DNA from: Anaerovibrio lipolyticus DSM 3074
GTDB taxonomy: Bacteria; Bacillota; Negativicutes; Selenomonadales; Selenomonadaceae
DNA: 57,994 bases
Direction: 5' to 3'
Assembly (NCBI RefSeq): GCF_900141865.1
Contig: NZ_FQYW01000020.1
Coordinates: 1-57,994 of the forward strand
This document shows positions 52,146 to 57,994 of this stretch, in pieces. The notes beneath the pieces are model-generated. The model did not search any database, had not been told where the DNA came from, and saw nothing but the letters and a program-made list of their open reading frames with translations. The position numbers and the translations under genes were made by a program. How positions within the stretch are numbered: the first letter of the stretch is position 1; each line of letters opens with the position of its first letter.

Positions 52146-53237
52146 ATGAAGATAATCACAGTAATAGGTGCTCGGCCACAGTTTATAAAAGCTGCTGTGG
52201 TGTCCAGGGCTATTGAAAAGTATAATGAATCTGTTGGGAAGGCAGAAATAGAGGAAGTAATCGTTCACACTGGGCAGCATTATGATGCCAACATGTCAGA
52301 GGTGTTCTTTGAGGAAATGAGTATTCCTCAGCCTAAGTACAACCTTCATTTAGGTGGTGGTACCCATGGTGCTATGACCGGACGGATGCTTGAGAAGCTG
52401 GAAGGGGTTATGCTTCAGGAAAAGCCGGATGTGGTACTGGTATATGGTGATACGGACTCCACATTGGCTGGTTCTGTGGCGGCGGCTAAACTGCATATTC
52501 CAGTGGCTCATGTGGAGGCAGGTCTTCGCTCTTTCAACATGGATATGCCAGAGGAAATCAACCGTGCGTTGACGGATAGAGTTTCTAAGTGGCTGTTTTG
52601 CCCAACGGAAACTGCTATGGATAATCTTAGAGCCGAAGGCTATGAAAAACTCGGTGCCAATATGCTGTGCATCGGTGATGTAATGTATGACGCGGCATTG
52701 TTTTATCGAGCCCAGGGCAAGGTAAGTGATGAGATAAAAGCGTTGGCAAAGGAAGAATATTACTTGGCCACCGTTCATCGTGCAGAGAATACTGATGATC
52801 CTGCAAGGATTAAAGGTATTTTTGAGGCATTAGAGGTCATTGCACAGAAAACAAAGGTTGTTTTGCCACTTCACCCTCGTACCAGAAAGGTATTGGAAAA
52901 GTTGGGAATGAAACTCCAACACATTACTTGTATTGATCCGGTGGGTTATTTTGATATGCTCCACTTGCAGGGGAATTGTCTGGCTGTGTTTACTGATAGT
53001 GGTGGAGTCCAGAAGGAAGCCTTCTTTGCTGAAAAGCCATGTATTACTTTGCGGGATGAAACCGAATGGGTGGAGCTGGTTAAAAATGGTTATAACACCT
53101 TGGTGGGGGCAGACAAAGAAAAGATTTTGGCTGCTGAAAAGGAACTGTCTGGCAAGAAACTGGATTTCTCCATGAACTTATACGGTGACGGCCATGCGGG
53201 AGATAAGGTAGTCAAGATGATAATGGAAACAAAATAG
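52146..53237 (+). CDS. wbpI: UDP-diacetamido-glucuronate 2-epimerase (WbpI)
   Basis: This non-hydrolysing epimerase converts UDP-GlcNAc3NAcA to UDP-ManNAc3NAcA, the last step of the wbpA-B-E-D pathway. The 363-residue WecB-fold protein has VIGARPQFIKAAVVS, HTGQHYDANMSEVFFEE, LHLGGGTHGAMTGRMLEKLE, VYGDTDSTLAG, HVEAGLRSFNMDMPEEINR, VHRAENTDDP and FTDSGGVQKEAFF. The text GGGTHGAMTGRM and DETEWVEL match WbpI better than WecB. ATG 52146 follows GGAGTG. It lies about 43 kb from its pathway partners. Confidence 0.88.
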   Translation: MKIITVIGARPQFIKAAVVSRAIEKYNESVGKAEIEEVIVHTGQHYDANMSEVFFEEMSIPQPKYNLHLGGGTHGAMTGRMLEKLEGVMLQEKPDVVLVYGDTDSTLAGSVAAAKLHIPVAHVEAGLRSFNMDMPEEINRALTDRVSKWLFCPTETAMDNLRAEGYEKLGANMLCIGDVMYDAALFYRAQGKVSDEIKALAKEEYYLATVHRAENTDDPARIKGIFEALEVIAQKTKVVLPLHPRTRKVLEKLGMKLQHITCIDPVGYFDMLHLQGNCLAVFTDSGGVQKEAFFAEKPCITLRDETEWVELVKNGYNTLVGADKEKILAAEKELSGKKLDFSMNLYGDGHAGDKVVKMIMETK

Positions 53238-53306
53238 ATGGCAATGTAATGCTTGTCAATCCCATATAATTAGGTGTAGAATTAAGCTACGTATTTGAAT
53301 TTTAGT

Positions 53307-53341
53307 CCGTTACCGGCTCGTTGGGCTGGTAACGGTTTTTC
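53307..53341 (+). terminator. Rho-independent terminator after wbpI
   Basis: CCGTTACC-GGC pairs with CTGGTAACGG (53326-53335) and is followed by TTTTT. It lies 25 bases before the O-antigen ligase start, so that gene may need read-through or its own promoter. Confidence 0.8.
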
Positions 53342-53366
53342 ATGTATAAATGGGGTGTTTGGGCTT

Positions 53367-54572
53367 ATGTTTCAAGATGAATCTGCGGGAAGTGCCGGAA
53401 GTGTGGAAAAAATAGAAAAGTGGATATTTTATTTTTTATGTGGATATGCATTGTGTTCAAGTATATCCATGGGCGGTGCCAATGTATGCTTGGGCTTGGC
53501 GACGGTTGGTACTATTATCCGACTTATAAAGAAACACGACGATTGGCGTGAACTGCTTACCATTGACAAGGGGCTTAGACTACCATTTTTAATTTTTCTC
53601 GGAGTATTGGTAGGTACTAATATTTTTACCTTGAATATGGGAGCCACCGCTAAAAATATGTTTCAGTATTATATCAACAATTTTGAGCCATTTTTACTGG
53701 CTGTAATGTTTGTACGAAAAAGAGACTGGCTGATTAAAATTGTTGGCTTAATGGTGGCTTCTTCGGTGATAAATAATATATATGTTATTTATCAGTGGCT
53801 ATCTATGGATACAGGTGCCAGAGGCTCCCAAGGATTTTTTCGCATTATGAGCACGGCGGGACTGCTTTCTATGATGGTTCCTACTGTTGCATTGCTTATG
53901 CTTAATACCCAAGGGAAACTGAAGTGGGTTATGCTGGTGGGCTTGCTCATTAATGCTATGGGAGCCGTTTCCAATAATACTCGTGGAGCTTGGGTGGCCA
54001 TTGCAGTTACTGTGGTGGTAACAACATTGCTCATGGTTAAGTCAAAGGTGAAGGCTCTAGTGGCTCTGCTGGTGCTGGCTATTGGTTTATCAGTTGTGGT
54101 TTGCCATGTGCCTGCCATGTACATGCGGGTACAAAGTATGACCAATGTGACTGATAATCGTAGTAACATGGAGCGGTTGTATTTGTGGCAAAGTGCAACG
54201 AATATGGGAAATGACTATCCATTGACTGGTGTCGGCTCTGGTAATTTTGGCGATATGTATCATGAGAAATATATTTTGCCAGAAGCAAAAATGCCTCACC
54301 TTGGTCACACGCACAATTTGTTTTTCCAAGAATTTGCAGAGCATGGTTATCCAGGTGGTATTGCCTTTGTAATATGGGTACTGGGAACGATAGCTTATTG
54401 TATACGTGGCTGGCATAAGGAAAAGAAAACTGGCTATATATTTATGTTGGCTATATTTATGGGGTTAATGATTAACGGTCTTACCGAACATACCTTTAGC
54501 CACCCTATTGTGATGAAATGGTTCTGGTTTGGTATGGGAATTAGTTATCGGTGGATTAAAGCAGAAGAGTGA
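53367..54572 (+). CDS. O-antigen ligase/polymerase (WaaL/Wzy-like)
   Basis: This 401-residue integral membrane protein has about ten hydrophobic helices. The large periplasmic loop carries SNMERLYLWQSATNMGNDYPLTGVGSGNFG and LGHTHNLFFQEFAEHGYPGG, the Wzy_C (PF04932) signature with the essential His. It joins finished glycan to lipid A-core, or polymerises it. ATG 53367 has GGGGTG upstream; the longer frame from 53295 runs through the terminator. Its presence supports a Gram-negative envelope. Confidence 0.88.
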   Translation: MFQDESAGSAGSVEKIEKWIFYFLCGYALCSSISMGGANVCLGLATVGTIIRLIKKHDDWRELLTIDKGLRLPFLIFLGVLVGTNIFTLNMGATAKNMFQYYINNFEPFLLAVMFVRKRDWLIKIVGLMVASSVINNIYVIYQWLSMDTGARGSQGFFRIMSTAGLLSMMVPTVALLMLNTQGKLKWVMLVGLLINAMGAVSNNTRGAWVAIAVTVVVTTLLMVKSKVKALVALLVLAIGLSVVVCHVPAMYMRVQSMTNVTDNRSNMERLYLWQSATNMGNDYPLTGVGSGNFGDMYHEKYILPEAKMPHLGHTHNLFFQEFAEHGYPGGIAFVIWVLGTIAYCIRGWHKEKKTGYIFMLAIFMGLMINGLTEHTFSHPIVMKWFWFGMGISYRWIKAEE

Positions 54573-54589
54573 GTGCTTGTCGGAAAAAG

Positions 54590-55699
54590 ATGAAAATATT
54601 GACCATAGTTGGTGCCAGACCGCAGTTTGTTAAAGCGGCTATGGTGTCCGATGCTATTGCAAAATGGAATAAAGATAATATTGGTGCAGAGGTCGAGGAA
54701 ATAATGGTTCACACCGGGCAGCATTATGATGATAATATGTCTGGCGTGTTTTTTAGGCAATTGGGGATTCCGGCTCCTAAGTACAATCTTGGCGTCTCTG
54801 GTGGCAGTCAGATAGATAATCTATCCCGTATGATGACTGGGGTAGAGTCTACGATAATGGACGAACAGCCAGATGTAGTATTGATATATGGTGATACTAA
54901 TTCTTCATTGGCTGGGGCTCTTACGGCTGCTAAGCTGGGCTTCAAGGTCATCCATGTAGAGGCAGGGGATCGTGCTGACAATAAAAATAATCCAGAAGAG
55001 ATGAACCGGATTATGATTGACCATATTTCCAATTTGTTGCTATGTACCACCGAAACTGCTAGAAGAAATTTAGCCGGTGAGGGAATCACGGACAATGTTT
55101 TTGTGGTAGGAAATCTTATGGGGGAAGCTTTTTTTAGATATGCCTCAAAACCATGGAAGGATAGAATACTACTGTCGTTAGAGCAAGGTAATATTGAGGT
55201 TCCGGAAAAGTATTATTATATGACGTGTCATCGCCAGGAAAACACTAGAAATGATAATGCTCTTAAAGCAATGATGATGGCCATGGAGTCTTTGGAGTAT
55301 CCGACAGTTTTTCCGGTTCATCCCCGAAATAAAGATCGTGTTCTCCGCCTGATAAATGAATTTAGTTTTCAGAATATATGGGCTGTAGAGCCCGTGGGAT
55401 ATTTTGAATCAATACATCTTATCAAGGGCGCAAAGCAGGTGGTGACGGATTCCGGTGGCGTACTGACGGAGACATTTTTTGCCGGGGTACCTTATGTGTA
55501 TGTCATGGATATGCCCAAAATTCCGAAACGAACTCCCTTCGACGTAAGTAGATTGGCTAAGCCATTAAAAGAGGATATATTGGCAAAATTGAACCAGCCC
55601 TTTGATGCCAGTGTAGGACCGGCTATATGTGAGAGAAATATTGGTACTGGGCGGAGAATTTTGGAGAAGATTGAAGAATGGTACTTACTTTTTTCATAA
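54590..55699 (+). CDS. Non-hydrolysing UDP-sugar 2-epimerase, WecB-fold paralogue
   Basis: The 369-residue protein shares ILTIVGARPQFVKAAMVS, HTGQHYDDNMSGVFFRQLGI, IYGDTNSSLAG, HVEAGDRADNKNNPEEMNR, CHRQENTRND and TDSGGVLTETFF with WecB. The loop after HVEAG differs from WecB and WbpI (GDRADN instead of GLRSFN), suggesting another substrate. It could make UDP-ManNAc or act on a 6-deoxy sugar. The last residues (EEWYLLFS) may derive from a junction with the following membrane-protein remnant. Confidence 0.83.
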   Translation: MKILTIVGARPQFVKAAMVSDAIAKWNKDNIGAEVEEIMVHTGQHYDDNMSGVFFRQLGIPAPKYNLGVSGGSQIDNLSRMMTGVESTIMDEQPDVVLIYGDTNSSLAGALTAAKLGFKVIHVEAGDRADNKNNPEEMNRIMIDHISNLLLCTTETARRNLAGEGITDNVFVVGNLMGEAFFRYASKPWKDRILLSLEQGNIEVPEKYYYMTCHRQENTRNDNALKAMMMAMESLEYPTVFPVHPRNKDRVLRLINEFSFQNIWAVEPVGYFESIHLIKGAKQVVTDSGGVLTETFFAGVPYVYVMDMPKIPKRTPFDVSRLAKPLKEDILAKLNQPFDASVGPAICERNIGTGRRILEKIEEWYLLFS

Positions 55700-55946
55700 A
55701 GAAGCACTGTTTAATAAAAACTTTACACTGCAATATTACGGAATTGGCTATATTCTGGCTATTATTTCACTGGTTGCAATTTACGCAGGCTTGGATTCGT
55801 ACAATGCAAATTCGATTAATTTCATATTGTTTATATATGGGGGATTATTTACGGCTTGCATGATAATAACAGACCTATATAAGAGATTATATCTATCAAA
55901 TAATGTTGTTAAAGGGTTATATGAGAAGTTGACAATAAGAATGTAG
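55680..55946 (+). pseudogene. Membrane-protein remnant with two hydrophobic helices
   Basis: In the frame ending at 55946, text after about 55680 reads NFTLQYYGIGYILAIISLVAIY, then INFILFIYGGLFTACMIITDLYKRLYL. It overlaps the end of the epimerase gene and has no credible start of its own; the only upstream ATG lies inside the epimerase. It is best read as the 3' end of a small two-helix protein cut off at its 5' side. It may have belonged to the TIR-like genes downstream. Confidence 0.45.
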
Positions 55947-56107
55947 TGTATTATATTATGTGAACCCGTGACAAATTTAGACTTAGTGAGTTTACATAAG
56001 CATTGTTATATATGAGGGTAACTCTAAAGATAGAAAGAAATTGAATAAACTCCCATTGTACGAGTATAAAGATATATTTAACATTATAAGGTGGGGAGGA
56101 ACTTCTT
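55947..56107 (+). other. Non-coding leader before the TIR-like pair
   Basis: AT-rich, no ORF. A very strong ribosome binding site (GTGGGGAGGAAC) lies at about 56092-56103 before ATG 56108. No clear -35/-10 pair was identified. Confidence 0.4.
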
Positions 56108-56668
56108 ATGGGAAACAGAACAGCAAATTATGCAGCATTTTATGTTGCAGAGCCATTTGATGAATCTAATTTAGGCGCTAACGCAACTCCTGATTTTGTC
56201 TATTACAATCAGCTTCGCGCGTGGAAAGCAAGGGATAGTTCATTTCCTTTTGTTGATGCTCATAGTAAAACATATAGTGTAAGAGATAATAGCAAATGGG
56301 AAACACTGAAACAGCGTTTGCATGAAAGACTGGACGTTTCAAAAAATATAATATTGTTTCTAAGCAGGCACACAAAAAATAGTAGGGCATTACATGAAGA
56401 AATTGATTACGGAATAAATAATAAGGGGCTTCCTGTGATAGTTATTTATCCAGATTTTAAGGAAAAATCAGATATCGCGGGATACAGCGGAATAAAACAA
56501 CAAGTCAGAGATTTATGGGATAATCTTCCAGTGTTTAGGAATAGCATGCGTAATGTAGCCACTATCCATGTGCCATATCAAAAAAAGCTGATTGAGGACG
56601 CACTAAAATATGATAATTTTAAAGTAACATCTATGTCTAATATTGATGCCTATTATTTTAAATATTAA
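56108..56668 (+). CDS. TIR-like domain protein (DUF1863/ThsB-like)
   Basis: The 186-residue protein is one TIR-like domain: YAAFYVAEPFDES at the first strand, an inserted loop DFVYYNQLRAWKARDSSFPFVDAHSKTYSVRD, then KNIILFLSRHTKNSRALHEEIDYGINNKGLPVIVIYPD. This is the layout of DUF1863 proteins, the group that includes the Thoeris signal-making ThsB. The LHEEIDYG acidic helix is a candidate catalytic site. A second TIR-like gene follows on the same strand after 126 bases. No ThsA-type sensor gene is present. Confidence 0.75.
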   Translation: MGNRTANYAAFYVAEPFDESNLGANATPDFVYYNQLRAWKARDSSFPFVDAHSKTYSVRDNSKWETLKQRLHERLDVSKNIILFLSRHTKNSRALHEEIDYGINNKGLPVIVIYPDFKEKSDIAGYSGIKQQVRDLWDNLPVFRNSMRNVATIHVPYQKKLIEDALKYDNFKVTSMSNIDAYYFKY

Positions 56669-56812
56669 TTTTTATTTGAAATGGTATTAGCGTCGGCGTA
56701 ATTTAACAATGGAAAAACAGGCCCGAATATTGGTGTATAATAACAATCATAGATAAGATATATAATATGTGAGATAAATTTATTTAGTATTTTTGTGAAA
56801 GAAGAATGTCAT

Positions 56813-57622
56813 ATGGGGTTTAGTTTTTTGACAAGATATAATCTTTTTATGGAAAGTGGGAATTTAATAACAAATGATAATTCCATAGTACGTTACAAAG
56901 ATTATTTAATTGTTCGTAATATGTATTATGACTCAGCACACCTCATTATGCACTTTGAAGATATAATAAATAGTAGGTCAGAATTGCCTCGGAGAGAAGA
57001 ATATTTAGAGATATTTCATAGTAATGCAGAAACTGTCGAAAATAAATCGTTTGCAAACGAAATAGAAAAACAAATACAGCGGCAAATGGATGTTAACACA
57101 GTAAACGGGCACTCTTCTCACAATTTTAAAACATTTTTTAGGCTGTTACTAAAAGCCATTGCGGAATATCAAGAGGATATTATAAATGCAAATTATGTTG
57201 AGGTCGCGAATGTTAAGGCCGTAAGTACACTAAAAAAACGAACATTTTTGTCATACGCGTACTATGACAAAGGATTAACGCAAGCTTTGTTTTACTATTT
57301 TTGGCTACGTTCGGGATTTTTATATGTTAATTGGATGTGGGAGGGAGTAAATAAAAATGGCTCTACCACCAAGGAACAATTGGAAGATGCATTAAGGAAG
57401 AGTGATCAATTTTTATTTCTTAGGACAACTAATAGTGAATTGCGAATGCCCGGTAGCCACTTTATTCGTCAGTGGTGCGCTTGGGAAATGGGTAATTATT
57501 ACACAAAAAACAAGAGAGAAAAGTATTATACAAGTTTTTATGATAAAAATGAACCACGTAATGATCTGCTGGACTCATTTAAGCCAATGAGAGAAGTGGT
57601 TCAAGGAGAGATACAATATTAG
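56813..57622 (+). CDS. Protein with C-terminal TIR-like domain
   Basis: The 269-residue protein has an unrecognised helical N-terminal half (RYKDYLIVRNMYYDSAHLIMHF to RLLLKAIAEYQEDI). From about residue 143 a TIR-like half follows: KRTFLSYAYYDKGLTQALFYYFWLRSG, QLEDALRKSDQFLFLRTTNSEL and HFIRQWCAWEMGNYY. The WCAWE text resembles the Trp-Cys...Glu segment that carries the NADase glutamate in active TIR domains. I prefer ATG 56813; GTG 56795 is the longer option. It probably works with the TIR-like gene upstream. Confidence 0.72.
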   Translation: MGFSFLTRYNLFMESGNLITNDNSIVRYKDYLIVRNMYYDSAHLIMHFEDIINSRSELPRREEYLEIFHSNAETVENKSFANEIEKQIQRQMDVNTVNGHSSHNFKTFFRLLLKAIAEYQEDIINANYVEVANVKAVSTLKKRTFLSYAYYDKGLTQALFYYFWLRSGFLYVNWMWEGVNKNGSTTKEQLEDALRKSDQFLFLRTTNSELRMPGSHFIRQWCAWEMGNYYTKNKREKYYTSFYDKNEPRNDLLDSFKPMREVVQGEIQY

Positions 57623-57775
57623 GGGAATTACGCAGTTACGATAATTTGAGTGTAAGCGTCAAAGTTTAAGTCATCTTCCCGCCAGTCCATTCTCGTGGGA
57701 TAATAACACTAACAAATTAAAGTTTTGCCGAATGCCTTCGTGTTTCGGGAAAACTTCAAATTGGAGGTGTTTTCT

Positions 57776-57994
57776 TTGGCGGATAATTCGTTAGAAATAC
57801 GAACCAGGGTCCGCATGGCTCAATGGCAGTCAATAATTAAAGAGTGCAAGGAATCCGGCATGACGGTAGCTGAATTCTGTGAAGACAGAAATATCAGTTC
57901 ACGCCTATTACTATTGGCTGCGAAAAATCAGGGAATACATTACGCAGTCCCAAACCACAGAAACCGAATTCGTGCAGTTTGCATTGTCGCTACA
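57776..57994 (+). pseudogene. tnpA: IS66 accessory protein TnpA, N-terminal part with frameshift
   Basis: From TTG 57776 (GGAGGTG upstream) the frame reads LADNSLEIRTRVRMAQWQSI, KECKESGMTVAEFCEDRNIS, the normal TnpA start. At 57898-57901 the frame changes: the expected HAYYYWLRKIRE is encoded one register away. The shift falls exactly where the 95-bp terminal repeat begins. A lost CA in a CACAC run would explain it. The window ends before the gene does. Confidence 0.82.
57900..57994. repeat. Right copy of the 95-bp terminal direct repeat
   Basis: Identical to bases 1-95 in the same orientation. If the two are merged, the molecule is a circle of 57899 bases. Confidence 0.97.

Larger units (their letters stand above)
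57652..57994 (+). mobile_element. Left end of an IS66-family element
   Basis: GTAAGCGTCAAA at 57652-57663 is the IS66-type terminal repeat and matches the inverted copy ending at 452. Inside it a near-perfect palindrome (AAGTTTTGCCGAA ... TTCGGGAAAACTT, about 57720-57756) precedes the tnpA start. The flank (ATTTGAGT before 57652) does not duplicate the flank after 452 (GCTTAATC), so no target-site duplication links the two ends. Confidence 0.85.

Noticed and set aside
56108-57622. Complete Thoeris system
   Set aside because: No ThsA-like SIR2/SLOG or Macro effector is encoded. Only TIR-like proteins are seen.
1-57994. Plasmid or phage genome, because the ends match
   Set aside because: No replication initiator, partition, relaxase, integrase, terminase or virion gene was found. 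Terminal identity lies in an insertion sequence, which can arise from assembly.

Overview
The window looks like an accessory surface-glycan locus from a low-GC, Gram-negative-type anaerobe. My best guess is a Negativicutes (Selenomonas/Anaerovibrio-like) gut or rumen bacterium. The reasons are Firmicutes-style AGGAGG ribosome binding sites and AT-rich coding, combined with an O-antigen-ligase-type protein, the diacetamido-uronic acid pathway and nonulosonic acid (legionaminate/pseudaminate-like) genes. No rRNA, tRNA, CRISPR array, replication gene, partition gene or phage structural gene was seen. The taxon is inference, not read directly.

Layout. 1-1952 is an insertion-sequence graveyard (internally deleted IS66, a 16-codon istA stub, an intact-looking IS256). 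It cuts off the 5' end of an SGNH-hydrolase-like gene (to 2863). 3077-9237 carries a WbpM/PglF-type dehydratase and wbpA-wbpB-wbpD-wbpE for UDP-diacetamido-uronic acid, followed by a PglK-like ABC flippase (9246). 11009-19121 is an unusual cassette: pseB, an SpsF-like cytidylyltransferase, a HemL-like aminotransferase, a NeuB-like synthase, a DUF218 protein, an orphan protein, a DUF4910 protein, an AAC(3)-like acyltransferase and a dedicated acyl carrier protein. An IS3 element (about 19245-20535) follows, then a capsule-type transferase gene. 22200-32520 is a near-complete legionaminic-acid operon (dehydratase, legC, ptmE, legH/neuD, legI, legG, PseA/PtmG-like amidotransferase, two Gfo/Idh/MocA proteins, legF). 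Next come a frameshifted radical SAM gene (32680-34070) and an IS110 element with a structured non-coding leader that may be a bridge RNA (34201 to about 35640). 35665-43371 holds transferases, a methyltransferase, a FemAB-like protein, a polysaccharide deacetylase and two GT4-type glycosyltransferases.

43433-48996 is a block of likely anti-phage or stress genes on the same strand as the glycan genes: a HEPN protein, a beta-flower-type protein, and a three-gene set of AIPR nuclease, AAA ATPase and ExK-motif protein. The glycan backbone resumes at 49016-55699 with a DegT aminotransferase, the initiating phosphoglycosyl transferase, a GT4 enzyme, wbpI, an O-antigen ligase/polymerase and another UDP-sugar 2-epimerase. 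The wbpA-B-D-E genes and their partner wbpI are therefore about 43 kb apart. This suggests that 11-49 kb is variable cargo inside an older operon. The window closes with a remnant membrane protein, two tandem TIR-like genes (56108-57622) and the left end of an IS66 copy.

The first 95 bases are repeated exactly as the last 95 bases. Joined end to end, they make one internally deleted IS66 derivative of about 700 bp with both inverted repeats. Either the contig is circular, or the same IS66 derivative sits on both sides of the region and was collapsed in assembly. The sequence flanking the two IS66 ends does not match, so a simple single insertion in a circle is not shown.
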